This document shows, in pieces, positions 11,867 to 24,539 of a stretch of DNA of 64,000 nucleotides (the first letter of the stretch is position 1; every line of letters begins with the position of its first letter). Below the pieces are notes generated by a model. The model did no database searches, was not told the origin of the DNA, and worked only from the letters and a program-made list of their open reading frames with translations. This DNA is from Camarhynchus parvulus (lineage: Eukaryota; Chordata; Aves; Passeriformes; Thraupidae): the NCBI RefSeq assembly GCF_901933205.1, contig NC_044590.1, positions 9,563,501-9,627,500 of the forward strand, in the 5' to 3' direction. The translations under genes were made by a program, and so were the position numbers.

Positions 11867-14800
11867 AATTGCATTTGGTTCTGAAGGCTTCAGACTCTTA
11901 AATGTTTTTGACAATCCTGTTTCTTACCTTCTTTGGAGGAAGAATCTGCTACAGCTGCTGGATTCACTGCTGCAGAGAAACATCCCAAACCCAAGTATGA
12001 ATCTAGTCTGTCTAAGTTCTGACAAAAAATATTTCCAAAACACCTTTTTGAATTAATTTTCCTTCCATGAAGCTCTGTGTTGCCCTTCCATATTTAGAAG
12101 TGGTGGGAAACAAAAACAAAAAAAAAAAGTCTGCTACAAAAGTAACTATAGTTGATTAGGAAGTGTTATGAGGTTTGATTCTGTTTCTGCAGGCTGGCAG
12201 ATAAACTGTGGATCTGCTCTTCTGGACAAGTCGCACTGTGGCCACCCTCACCTGGCACAGTACCTGAGCTGCTCTGCTCTGGGGGGCTCTACCCACAGTC
12301 TGCGTCCTTTCCCTGATGCTGATAATTGCTTGTCAAACTGATTGACATTTGTAGAACTGTCTTTTCCATGAGACATTACTCCCTCCACACACACCCACCA
12401 AAAAAAAAGAATTGACAATTTGCACTGTTTTTCCCCTTTTAAGCACAGTAACTTTTTCTGCCTAAAAGTAGTAATTATTTAATGAATAGTCCTTCATGTT
12501 TCCCTGTCAGTCACTCACTGTAATGAACAACTCATTTTGTCTGCTTTGTTAACATTTAAAAAAGTATTAAACTAATAATAATAAAGATTTTCCAGGACTT
12601 TAACACACAGGGTGCCCTGCAGAATGTAGGATTGGGATGACAAAGGGGGGAGGGTGAATTTTCGCTCTAGACATCAAGCAGCACTTTATAGTTTTTTGTG
12701 AGCTATTGGACTATTTTCCCCTTGGTACTTCTCCTGTATCTTATCTTCAACCACCCTGAATAATTGGAGCATATTTAGGGGACCAAGTCCAGCTATTATT
12801 TGTTCCCCCTCTGTGAAAGTTTTTTTTTTTTTTAAGCCAGATCTGTGAACCTCTGTTGAGCTCTCCGTATTGAGGTCAAAGCTTTTTACAAGCTAGAATT
12901 TTTATCATGAACTGGAGCCCAGAGTTAATTGTACACAAAGACACATTGTTGTTTCCATTAGGATTTACAGTACCACTGAATTTTAATTATTGGGTAACAT
13001 TTCTTCCATTATAGCTCTCACTCCTCCTCCCCTTTTCGTGCCAACCCATGTTTCTTTCAGTTGCAACAGCTTGCAATGCAAAGTGCAAAATACCCCCAAT
13101 AAATAAACAATTTGTGGCCTCAGCTTTGATGCAACATTTTATTTGTCCTTGCCTAAAACATAAAAACAACAACAAAAAAAGCCAAGAGGACAATTTAATG
13201 TGAGCTAAACTGTAATCTGGTGTTTCCTGTTTACCAGCACTGGTTAATTTTAAAGTTCAAAGCACAGTCCTAGACAAGAGCTATACAGGAGGTCTTTATC
13301 ATTGCTGGAACAAAACACTCACTTCTTATGGACAAAGGCTCTAGTGGGCAGTAAAATGTTCTTGGATCCTTTCTATGTGATGATAAAATAGACATGCTGA
13401 AATACTTCATCAATTGCCATGAAGCGAATGTTTTACAGAGTTTTCATGCAAGAAAAACTAATAATTCACTCCTAGACTGTGAGGTTTTCACAGACTTGCA
13501 GTGACTGAGCTTCAAGTCTTTTTTTAAAGGCAACAAGCAGTCATTTCAAAAGGCATCTAATCAGCACAAGACTGGATTTATTAATTGGTTTGGCTCTCAA
13601 TTTTCCTCCTGGTCTCTATGCTTGAGTTCTGTGCTGTATGTGGAGCCTCAGTCTATGCAGCAGAGTTGACATAAGTAGCCCCAACAGGATAATGGGAAAA
13701 AATGATGTATTCAGTCAATAAAAATCCCTTTTCAGAACCAATTGTAGAAATGCTTGGCCTCAGTTTACCACTCAGTCTCCAGCCACTTCAGTCCTGTGTG
13801 GTGTTTTACGAACCATAGATATACCTCCTACATATAAAAATAACGTTTCTTGTTCTGGCCCAGTCAACTTGAAATGAATTCAAGGCCCAGTGGGGGATGA
13901 CATCAGAGGTATGGTGGGTTTCCAAGCTGCAATAAACCCAAGGAGGGCCCTGGAGAGGTGTGGTGGGTGGGAGGGCTGCAGTGTGTGCAGTGCATGGGGT
14001 AGGTCCCTCCTGTGTGTGTCCCTGAGACTGAGCCTTGCCAAGCGCCTGTGTCCAGTCTGCAATGCCAGCAGTCAGCAAGGAGGGAGTAAGAAGAATCTTT
14101 CAAAATGATTTTATGAACCTTTCACCTTCTCTTATTCTTCCTGCTGTGTTCTTCTCCCACTCCCCTCTGACTTTTATTCCAGCTCCCACCCACAGCGTGG
14201 CTCTGATTCTGCCTCAGGATAAGGTGGTCTCCATGCAGTTCTCCCAAGTGCCCATAAATTGTCTTTTACTCACCAGGTCAGAGTGTGGTCTCTGAGTGTG
14301 TAGGAGGAATTATTCCCTTTCTTATTTCCAGCTAACCATGGCTGCTGCCTCCCTGGACAAGCCAAGCCTTAATCAACTGCAGGGGTGGGCAAAACTTCTT
14401 GATTATGAGAAGAATCTATAAACTGGACCCTGGGGGAGCCCATCAGGTCCTGAAGAATTACAGAGAGGCTGGGTTTTTCTTCTCTGCTCCCTTATCTCTG
14501 AACTGAGGGAAAAGCTTTCATGAGTTGGGCAAAAAATATCGAAATCTCAAAACCAAGGGGAAGTGTAAAGGGGTCTGTAGATCTGTGAAGGCTTGGATGG
14601 CTTAATGAAAACACATCCACCCACAGCCTCACTGCAGAGATGGAGATCAGTCTCCTGGGCTGTTCTCTTGAGTTTGACTGCTGTGAGACATGCTTAAATA
14701 AGTTGAGTTTCATCTCTTGTGGATGCTGTTTCTTGTGCATGTTTAGGGTGAATGTGTAGAAATTACACATCTTTAAGGACTTAATTTAGTTACATGCTTA

Positions 14801-15205
14801 TAAACAAAAAGTGGCTGGGTGGAAGGGACTGAGGCAACCTGGGGGCATTTTTCTTCCTGTTGGCTTAATGACAATGGTGTGGGTGTGCTGAGGACAAGCA
14901 ATACCATAATCATTACAAGCAATATTGTCCAGCCTCTGCAAGATCTGGATCCTCATTCCTGTAGGGTGTAGGACCAGTCTTGGTATCCCCATTGCTCTAA
15001 CTCTTCTGCTGTGAGAATAGAGGAGCTCTAGGGGCTGCAATCTGAGAGGGGAAAATACCAAAAATGCCCCAAAGGAAAATCTTCAGCAGGATACCAGCAG
15101 TCCCCTGTTCCACAGGAATGTCACAGTTCACCAGTGCATTGAATATTTTCAGTCAAAGATTCAATTGCCCAGTGCTTTCACCCCAGATACAGACACCAAC
15201 TTTTT
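11867..15205. other. Non-coding stretch, nothing recognised
   Basis: AT-leaning unique DNA. A T14 homopolymer lies at 12820-12833 and an A-rich run near 12114-12128. Small overlapping frames around 13806-14108 occur on both strands, which is expected for chance ORFs in GC-richer sequence. Confidence 0.55.
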
Positions 15206-15240
15206 GATGGTTGGTGCCTTAATAACCTCTACCAACCATC
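15206..15240. repeat. Perfect 10-bp inverted repeat (hairpin)
   Basis: GATGGTTGGT (15206-15215) and ACCAACCATC (15231-15240) are exact reverse complements separated by 15 nt. The stem is too short for a typical microRNA precursor. A second short hairpin, ATTTCAG/CTGAAAT with a 5-nt loop, lies about 120 bp downstream. No function is implied by either. Confidence 0.6.
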
Positions 15241-17426
15241 CTTGGAAAGTCCAGATTGACTCTGGAGATGAATCAATGCCTATCAATATCTCTGGGCATG
15301 TAAACACACCAGTTGCTCTTAAAAACACAAGGAACAACTTGGGCATTTGGCTGAGATTTCAGAAACTCTGAAATAGGAGAAGCCAACTCAGAGATAGATG
15401 CTGTGCTGGAGGCTGCCTGCCCGTGCTCTTATGGACAATCCACAAGGCAATTCCCTGTCAAGGAGGCCACAGGACTTGCCAGGGGCCCAAGTGGGGCTTA
15501 GCTACTGTAACCACAGGGAGAAATAACAAAAAAAAAATGGGGAAGAGGTAGCTGCTGGTCACTGCGTACCCGTGGCTGGGAGAAGTGAGATTTCCTGTGC
15601 CCCGCTATGGGTCAACAAAGAGAGCACAACAGATGGCTGTTGGACTGAGTCTTAGGAAAGAAATCCCAAACGGGACTGTGCCTCTGAAAGAGTCCTCTGT
15701 GCCTCAGAACAGCAAATACGAGAGGATGGGTCAGAGCTCTGTCCTGCTGTGGCACGTTAGGAAGTGCTGAGAGAAGGGTTCCTGCTGTAAAAACGGCGAT
15801 GGATCAAGTCTTTCATCGATGACGCCAGGGCAGGACTTTAAGGGAGAGGTGACTAAGAATTCCAGCTCCTCTCATGCTTGCAACAGCCCAGGAAGGGATT
15901 TGGCTCTCTGAGGGCCAGAGCACACAGCAGCACCCGCTGGGAGCTGGTGAGCAGGGGGTGACTCAGATACTTGGAGAGTGACTTTCCTCAACTGCTTTGG
16001 AGCCCTCGTTGGAACTCCCAGCCTGGCAAACATCACTGTTGTTGGTGGTGTGTGACTTGCTGTGCTTGGACAGAGAGGAAACAGAAGTGCAGTGAGGGCT
16101 GTCCCAGCACCCAGTGAGTGCTCAGAGAGAACACCATGGGCTTTGCCACCAAGATGATTTTATATCTGCTTGGCAGAATTGTACATTTTGTCTCACAGCC
16201 TGACCACTGTCTGTCTGTCCCTGGGAAGCCTCATGGCCAGGCAGCTCTCCTATGTTGAAAGAGAACCTGTTTTAGCACTTCCAGAAGAAACTTGGCTGAA
16301 AAGTTAGATCCTAGCAGTGTTTTGGGAGCTGCTGTTAGCACAACTGATTGTGGCAAAGCAAGCAATTCCCTGTGTAATAAAGATATTTTCCCCATCAGTA
16401 AATTTCTTGCCAGAGCTCAATGAAATGGATACATTTGGGAACTGACAGTAATTCCCAAATTTACAGAGTGGAACTGAGAGGTATTTTGTAACATTCATTT
16501 TTCCACCGCAATCTGAAAATTTTTGTATTAAAAAAAGGGAAAAAAGAAAGAGGGAATTTCCTCTTTACTCTCCCTCCTCCTAATTTTAACTAGTTTTTCT
16601 ACAATCTTTGTAACTTTGGGGATTAAAATGAGCTCTGCATGTGCATTTTCTGTACATACAATTAACAAATGCTTGTCTTTCAAGCTCTTTTAGTAAGCAA
16701 AAGAAAACAGAACAGGATTAACTTTGCTATCCTCCATTGAAAATGAGTTCCACTACTGAGCAGTAAGCACAACCATGGAATATATGGTACTTACTTAATA
16801 CACTGGAAAAATATTCTTTGTTGGACTTAGGCTTTCTTTCCTAAATTATTTTGCTTGTTGTTTTTTTGGGTTTGGTTGGGGTTATTTTTTGTTAGAGCCA
16901 GAAGGGACAATCAGCATAATTTCCATATACGAGCTGGACACATATATTTTTTCCGATAACTTTAATGCAATTCAGATTTGTGTGAGGAATTTAAGGGTGA
17001 GTTTTTTGCTGCTCCCTCTCACATCAAAAGAAAAGTTTTCATTGACTTCATTACTGCTGGGTCAGGATGGAGTAAGATATTGGGAAATAACACTCCAAGA
17101 AGAAAAGTGGCATCAGCAAGATGCTATGGTATCATTCTCTTATCACAGGTCACTATCAAATTTATATAAATGTAGATCACTAATTGCACTAATGCTTTGC
17201 AGAGTGCCTAATGCAGCAGATATTTAATAAAGCAGAGGAGTAGCAACAATGAATCCTCCCAGTGTTTTTATGCAAGTTTTATCAAGTCTGGAGAACCCAC
17301 CGAGTTGGAAAGACTACTGCCCTTCATTAATGCAGTCATGAATAAAGAATAAATCAGTGTGTCCTTCAAACTCCCAGGAGTCCTCCAGTGCGATTGTAAG
17401 AAGAGGGGAAGGAAGGCAGGGAAGTC
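15241..17426. other. Non-coding stretch, nothing recognised
   Basis: No gene, RNA or mobile element is recognised. AT-rich sequence between 16500 and 17200 has T-rich runs (16858-16890) and frames of up to 112 codons without recognisable content. Confidence 0.55.
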
Positions 17427-17966
17427 CTAGAGATTAATCAGATAATAAGGGAAATTCCTTAGTCCTGAGCACAAGGTCTTTTCCCCCACCCTGGCATCCC
17501 CAACACAAGTCATGTTGCCCCCGATTTGCAGCAGAGATAAGGGTGCCCTGGCCAGCATGAGATGTACAACAAACACAACTTTATCTCCCCCGCCACACGC
17601 CAGCTCGGGATCAATGGGCAAACACCACTTCAACGCCTTGCAGGAAGGATCTGTGGGATGGGAGACACCCCCTCGTGCCCCCTCTTCCCCAGCCTTAGAA
17701 GTCACATAAGTGTGGCCTTGGAAGAAACAGGAAAAACTCTTACCCCAGGTACAAGCCTGGGTCTCAGCAGCGGCTGAAAAAATGACAAAGGAGGAAAACG
17801 CTCGGTTTTGACTGTGTTTGTTTTTTCTTGTTTGTAGAGTTTGCACCTCAAAGCTACCATTAGAGAGTGGCTGCATTCTGTGTGTGCTTTCCTGTGGGCC
17901 TGGCAGGAAAACAGAGACCAAAAGAAAGGAAAATAAAAACACCCCTAACCCCGATGCTGGAAACAT
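17427..17966 (-). other. Longest ORF in window (179 codons), probably chance
   Basis: This frame begins with a hydrophobic stretch (residues about 8-22, GVFLFSFLLVSVFLPG) that superficially resembles a signal peptide. The rest has no recognisable domain, no conserved cysteine pattern and no similarity I know. With about 6,000 stop-bounded frames in 64 kb, about one of this length is expected by chance at neutral composition. No promoter or splice arrangement supports it. I list it only because it is the longest. Confidence 0.1.
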
Positions 17967-18099
17967 CTGGATTTTTGTATGTGCTTAACATCTCAGGCGA
18001 GTTTGTTTTTGTTTGTCCTTCTTGCCAATTAAGTCAATGCTTTTCCCTGAAATATATGAGAACTGGAAATATACATTAAAGAGAAATATTCCTGGTTAA

Positions 18100-18360
18100 A
18101 CTCAAGCTTGGGTAATTAATGACAGTGTGGTTGTGATGAGAAGCAGCGAGATGATAACCTCCATGAGCAATATTGTGCTATCTCTCAGCCTCTGCAGAGT
18201 TAGCTGTAATCATTGTGCAACCAGACCATCAAAGGAATGATAAGATCAGATAAGCAAAATACTGCTGTCATTTTGCATCAATGCTGTTTAAGCTATAATT
18301 ATTACTTTTCCCATCTTTGGTTAAAATTAGGGTGAAACACAATTTTTAAAAATTTACACA
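18100..18360. promoter_or_regulatory. Enhancer-like block with paired GATA sites (inferred)
   Basis: Two GATAAG words at 18239-18244 and 18249-18254 are spaced exactly 10 bp apart, about one helical turn. Nearby are GGTAATTAATGAC, AGATGATAACC, CATTTTGCATC and CTATAATTATT, which resemble homeodomain, GATA and octamer-type sites. There is no coding frame and no repeat. The motif content suggests a developmental enhancer. This is inference from sequence texture. Confidence 0.35.
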
Positions 18361-21300
18361 TACTTATACATATGCATATCTTTGCCCCATTAGACCCCTA
18401 AAAAGATGCATGTCCATGTATTATACTGCCTCAGGAAAACCCTGGTTACATTCTGGTGGCTCAGTCAGACAGTTTAGCACACAAGCAGCCAAGATCCACC
18501 TTCACTCTATAGGGGAAGCCACCTGCAGACAAAATATGAGGCAAAGTCTCATTCTAGAAATAGTCAAGAGACACAAACATGAGCAACATGAACAACTTTC
18601 TTCAGTAGATGAGCCCTGACCTGGAGTTTATGGTCATGTTGCCTGGACTGTCCTCATTCCCCAAGAGAATTATGATTTCTGAGACCCAGAATAATCATGG
18701 CTTGACAAAGTGAATGGGACACATGGCTGGGATTGCCTCCTCTGCTGGATCTTGAATGCCCATCCCAACCTCCACCTCCAAATAGGCAGATGGGGTCCCA
18801 AAAATTACTCACCATGACACACACTTCGACAAGTTTCAATTATGTTTAAATTCTGTAAAAAAAGCTTGGGTGCCTACCTAATCTTTTCTGAGCTAGATAG
18901 GAACTGTTCACTTGCCAAACCAAGAGGTGGTCCCCTTCCAGAGAGGTAACTGAGTGCTTTATCACTGATTTTGGCTAAAAGAAACTCTCACCCTCACCCT
19001 GTAACTTCCTTTAGGTCAAGTTTGCTTCCTATATTTCCAGCACTTCTGCTTCTGGTCCTGAGTGGAACAGACTTTCTTGTGGGTATGTTTGTACTTCCCA
19101 GTGATTTGCATGTAATTTTATGCAAACATTTTTATCACAGATCAGTTCACACAACCACAAGCTGTGTTTTTATTTTCTCTGTCAGCTGAAAGCTTCATCT
19201 ACATTGGGTTTTTTTCTCTCCTTGCTCCAGCATGATTACATCAAAGTAATTGCACAGGTGTAAACCTGTAATGCTCTAGATATTCTGCATTTGTGCAGCA
19301 AAATGTTCTGTTTTCCATGTACCTTATGTTGGTCTGAGCCCAGGTATCTCACATATTGCCAGGCAGCACTTTTGGAGGCTCAGTGAAACATATGCATTAA
19401 GGTCATTGCAGCAACCCAAAACTTGGGCAGGCAAGGAGATGTTTGAGACAATTTCTTGCCATGAGACAGAAGTAATTTCCTTACAAAACATGCAGTACTT
19501 ATAATAAAATAATTTAATTAGTGAATTGGGCAAAAAAATATTAAAATGGATCATGTTGGTGGATCATTTCTTTAAAAGACTCAAATCAAAAGATCAAATA
19601 ATGAAATCCTCAGTTTTTCAGTCAATGCTACACATCTCTGTAAATTCAATGGTACACCTCTGTAAATTTTCCAAACAGCTGGGAGAATGAGAGGCAGCAC
19701 TGGTGGGAGCAGAGGCTGGAGGAGCAGGAGCGAAAAGCAAAACCACACAGGGAGCCAGCGTGGGGAGGGAGAGGCCAGGCTGGTGCAAAAGTGTGACTGA
19801 AACCCTCTCTTTGCCTCTGCAGAGAGCAGGAACCCCACGATTACACAGGTACCAGGCAACAGTGAGCCAGAGCACAAAGCTCAGAGCTCAGAGCAGCTCA
19901 GAGTGGTGAAAACCATCAGCAAGCTTCAATTTAAAATTGCTGGGTTGGAGCTGGCACCCCCACAAGAATAACGCTTATTATGTAGTATGCATTTCATCTC
20001 ATTCTCCTGGCTGATTAAATGATAACTCTTATCTCACAGAACATTGGAAGTTGTTGCTACATCACATTGTGGATTTATCAATAACAAATTCCCTGTTGGG
20101 GAAATAAGTATTTCATGGCTGTATACGCAAGGTGCTCATTGCTCAATTTAAAACATGCCTAATCTGAATTAATACTCAGATTTTTTCACTATTTCTTTTG
20201 GTGACTCTTACCAGTCTCAGTTGCAAGGAAATAGAAATTCACCCTGTAAAGATGACAAAATCAGGATCAGTTTGAGAAAATGACTCCTTGGATGGGTCTT
20301 CAAATGAGAGAATTCAGCCCACTGAATATTTTTTTTCCTCAGCAAAATTTTAAATCCCGGAAAACAGATATTTCTGGTGGATCTGCTGAGGCAGCTTTCA
20401 GTGAACTGTAAAAGCACAGGCTGCACCATGATGCCATGAGGGGCCAGGAACTGCTCATGGAAAAGCTCCATGTTTTCACACACAAAACGAAGTGTAAGGT
20501 CTTTGTTAGTACAGCCCTGAGTATTTCACATTATGGCTCCAGGAAGAGCAGCACATTTAACACAGTGCTGTGATCATGGACAATGCAGCTACACTCGCCC
20601 AGTGGTGGATGGCCATAGGAAAAGGGATCACAATTAACTCCATCAGTGCTGAATGATACACCTACCCTGTGCCCCAGCTAATGCTTCTTTCTTCATAAGA
20701 CCAAAAAAAAAAAATAATCAAACTGAAACCTCACAGCATGTCAGGAGCTTGTTTTTTTATAGTTATTAATGTAATTTTTGTTTTGTTGAAAAAGGATCAG
20801 AGCCAAGGCATGAGCAGGTGCTGCAGGATCTGAGCTGCCCTGTCAGCCTCTTTAATGTGACCTTGAACTCCCAGCCACAAGTCCAGACCAGAATACTCTG
20901 GAGTGTGCTCCACAAAGGAATATTCATAGAAGACTCAGATCAGTCCTAAGATTGTATTCACCATCATTCCTTTAACTCACATTTCTGCAAGTAAAACCAC
21001 ACCAGAGAAAGAAAACTGCTCCACCTTAGTAAAACTAATTTCTTTTTAGTCCTTCTTTTTTTTCCTACTATGATTTTAGTAGGGGAAAATTTCCTGAGTT
21101 GTCGGAACAAAACAGGGAAGCTCTTTGATCCAGGAGCAAACGGGTTAAAAGAGCTTCAGAGTTTAAAGCTCTGTTTTGCTCATCCTTAATGGAAACTCAG
21201 GGACTGAATTTAGAATTGTGTTTGTGGAGAACAAGGAAAAAGGCTCAGAGAGGAGGCTGGCAAGGAGGGATGGTATGCATGGGAATTAAATGCGGTTGGT

Positions 21301-23759
21301 GTCACTGCGCAGGGCGAGTCTCAACTATGTATGTGCGTGTAAGAATTTGTAGTAGTCTGTGTGCTGGCAAAAGAACTGGCAACCTGCCCTAAAACATTTA
21401 ATAGGCTCCTCCTGAGTTTTTGAATCTCTCCTCAATGCTCTGTGACAGCGGAGAACTTGATCCCCATTTTAAAGCATCCCTAAGTGAGGGGTATGTGGGC
21501 TATATATGAGATGGTATTCAGACAAAAAAAAACCCTCAAAAATCAGTTTGGACCTTAATAGAACTGGGGACTATGTGCAGCATTCGGAACCAACTCTTCC
21601 CACATCAGATTTGGGGATGCCTGGAGATTGGTCACATGCCTACTTCAGAGCCAGGATCCAATTTCAGATTCCTTCTCAGTCCCCAGAACCCATCACTGTT
21701 TGCAGCCTGCATGTCATGATTTGAACTTACAATGATTTTGTTGCCTAGAGGAATCAAATGAGCTGGGCAAGTTCCTCTGAAATCTGCTCCCTCAATCTCT
21801 AATATGCAAGAGAGCTTGAAGCTCCTTCCTAAGAAAGAAGTGAACCTGGATGGTTTTCTTGCAATAACTAATTGATTAGCCCAGCTCTTGCCTTGGCTAA
21901 TTTAGTTACTAGTTTCAGGGATTAAAGAGCCAACAGAAGAGCAAGTGCAGCAGCCTGATCCATTTGCTCTCTGTCTCGACCTTGGCACTGCTGCAGTGAT
22001 GACTGATCCTTGCCCAAGCTGCAAAGCTGAAAGTAAGGCAAGATCTGAGGAAGACTTCAACAGAGGACACCTGTGGGCAGGCCGATCTACCCACACTGGT
22101 CCACATGGGTGCCCTGGGGTCTCCTTCATGCTGCAGCTCCAGAGCAGTCTTCATCTTCCTGTGGGTTTGCACGAGTTGTGTCTGACTGGGAAAAAGGGCT
22201 CTGACCTGCTCTGAACAGAGAGCACTCAAAACCTAAAGACAGCTTGGGTAAGAGGAAGAGGGGGTATCTCAAAATAGCATTTCTCGTGTCATATGGACTG
22301 ATGGAAAGTCCCTGATTGCCTGCGCCAGGGGTTTGTGATACCAGGACAGCTTTGCACAAGCCTCTAGTCAAATCCATTGGACTTCTGCAGAATCTCTGTA
22401 AGGGGAACCAACCCAGTCACCAAATACAAAAACAGCTGTGCTGAGAGCTCTCCATCTGCCTCTGATGGCCTCATATGGCACTCACAGAAAAGCATTCATC
22501 CTCCTATTTACTGCAACTGACTAAAGGAATCTTTATATGAAAGCCTGGAATAGCTTCAAAAGCCTCTATCTTAGGAAAACAGCATGCATCTAATAGCCTT
22601 CCAGGAAAGTATCACATATAAACTGAACAAAACCATTTAGCCAAGGAGCACTTAATTACAGTCAGCAGAGCAGCACCCAAACTCTGGGAAGCTCCTACAG
22701 GAAGGGGATCTTCCTTGGACAGAGACTGTAAAACCCAGAGGGACTGAATAAATTCATCAGGCTCCCTCCAAAATGTAGATGCAGTTGAAGTCTCCTGTAT
22801 TTTTCAGCTCTTCATCACTCCTACTCAGCTTTCCCTGCACCCAGGAGAGCAGCTCTGATGACTGTGCAGAAGCAGTGTGGGCCCCAGAGGTGGTATTAAC
22901 TGCTTGAGACAGTCACAAAATGCAGCTATCAAGGTGTTTCCCTCTACTAATTAAGGTCCTGGGAGGCGTCACCTGTGCTTTAATCCTTCCCTTACCCACA
23001 AGATCTTCCCAGAAGGCCACAGTAGAAAAACAGCTGCCTTCCAGCAAGCTTCAAACTTTCTATCCACCTTCACTGGAGCAGATCAAAGCGGCTGCCACCT
23101 CCTTAAAGTAGTATATTTGAGGGGTTAAACTGAGGGCCAAAGAGGGTAAATTAGTATTATTTTTAGACCAAGTTTGCTACCACTCAGCAGAAAACTGTCA
23201 GTGCAGCAGCATATGGCTTCATATAGCAATATTGGTGCTCTGTGGAGCAAAAGGGCGGAAGACCAATAGGGAGAGTTGTACCTCCCCTGCATGTCCAGGA
23301 GGCAATGCATGGGTGGGATCTGGCAGAGATCCGCAGGGAACTGCCCTCCCAGACAAATGGCAGGGCCTGTCCTCAGTGACCAGTGCAGGAAAGTGGCCCA
23401 GCAATCCCCCTGGAGCTGGGGACAAAGAGTTCCTCAGTGCAGCAGCTCAGCACTGCTTGAGGGACTGACCCAGAGCAGCACCCCAGGAAAGGGCTCAGGC
23501 ATGGGAAGGGCCGGCAGCCTCTGTCACAGGCACCTGCGTTAGGGCCTGAGTCACCTGGGCTGGCACCAACTCTGACTCCTCAGAGCTGGGGAACTCCTGG
23601 CTCACCTGCCTCCCTCCTCCCTGCTCCACGGCTGGGGCTACACCAGCCAAACTCCCCTGCTGATGGTTCCCATCAACGTCCCCTTGGGGCACAGGGGGAC
23701 TGGGCACCCCAGGGGAGCAGCTGAGATCTCTCTGCTGTCTGCAGCTCTGGCTGGTGTGA
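18361..23759. other. Non-coding stretch, nothing recognised
   Basis: About 5.4 kb of unique-looking DNA without recognisable genes, RNAs or transposons. A near-duplicate word (CTCTGTAAATT at about 19635 and 19659) gives a minor internal repeat. An A-run near 20703 and T-runs near 21056 are simple. Frames are under 105 codons. Confidence 0.5.
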
Positions 23760-24060
23760 GGCGAGCATGAGAAAGCCCAGATTTAGATTTTTGTAGACGT
23801 TTCTAGTGTTGATTAGTTTCGGTGATACTCAGTGTTAACATTTGTGTCCCCCGAGTTCTTTGCCTTTCAGAACAGGACGCCTACTCGTTAATTAGTTCAG
23901 GCTTTTACCCGAAGGGTTATTTTGGGGATAGGCAGAACATTACAAAGTGCTCAGTCTGTGCTCCGACCAAGTACTTTGCTGTGAATATGGAGTCGACATC
24001 ACGTCATTTAGTTCATTTATTTAAGTGTTGATTTGTGGCTGATGCACCCACGGGTAATGC
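23760..24060. other. Unassigned block with slightly raised CpG
   Basis: The block contains an acceptor-like TTCTTTGCCTTTCAG (ending about 23870). It is followed by a frame that stays open to about 24031 and holds several CpGs, which are unusual for this window. The deduced peptide is not recognised and there is no donor or terminator context. It may be a conserved element or a terminal exon of an unknown transcript. Confidence 0.15.
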
Positions 24061-24320
24061 TGACAGCAGCTCCAGTTTCTTCATTAAAATACAGCGAAAT
24101 AAACACAGCCCTCACACCTCGTCTTTCCTTAGCTGTAACCTGCTCACACAAGGAACACTCATCGCATGGCTGATGACAGCTGAGGTCACTCAGCAGCAGG
24201 ATCACTCTTATCCATGATGGTTCTGGATGGCACCTGAGACAAGAGAATACCTGGGACCCCACCCAGCAAACCATGCTGTTGATATCTCTGCAGGCACAGG
24301 AAATCTCCTGTTTAATTTAG

Positions 24321-24537
24321 GGCATGAATGAGGTCATTGGTGTGGACACAAAAAAGAGATCTGTGCTGAAAGGATGGCTTGGCCCTGGCAAAGCTGAGAT
24401 TCTGAGGTTCTGGTTCCTGGCCCTGCTGTTGCCCTCTGTTGTGGCTCCCATGGTCTCAGCTTTCCCTCCACTCCTGTGCCCAGTTATTTTATTTCTTGCA
24501 GATATCATTTTGCCATGTGTGAGCCCCTCTGGCCATG
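24321..24537 (+). other. Splice-flanked open block, candidate exon
   Basis: The block follows CTCCTGTTTAATTTAG (ending 24320) and ends at a full-consensus donor (CCATG then GTAAGT, GT at 24538). An ATG at 24324 opens a frame that runs uninterrupted to the donor, about 71 codons, with a hydrophobic middle. An alternative acceptor (TATTTCTTGCAG, ending 24501) would give a 36-bp micro-exon instead. I recognise no protein. Chance is possible, and RNA evidence is needed to call it. Confidence 0.18.
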
Positions 24538-24539
24538 GT

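Noticed and set aside
15206..15240. MicroRNA precursor
   Set aside because: The stem is only 10 bp with a 15-nt loop, and the flanking bases do not extend the pairing.
17427..17966. 179-codon minus-strand ORF with hydrophobic N-terminus as a secreted protein gene
   Set aside because: About one ORF this long is expected by chance among roughly 6,000 stop-bounded frames. No domain, no conserved pattern and no supporting splice or promoter arrangement.
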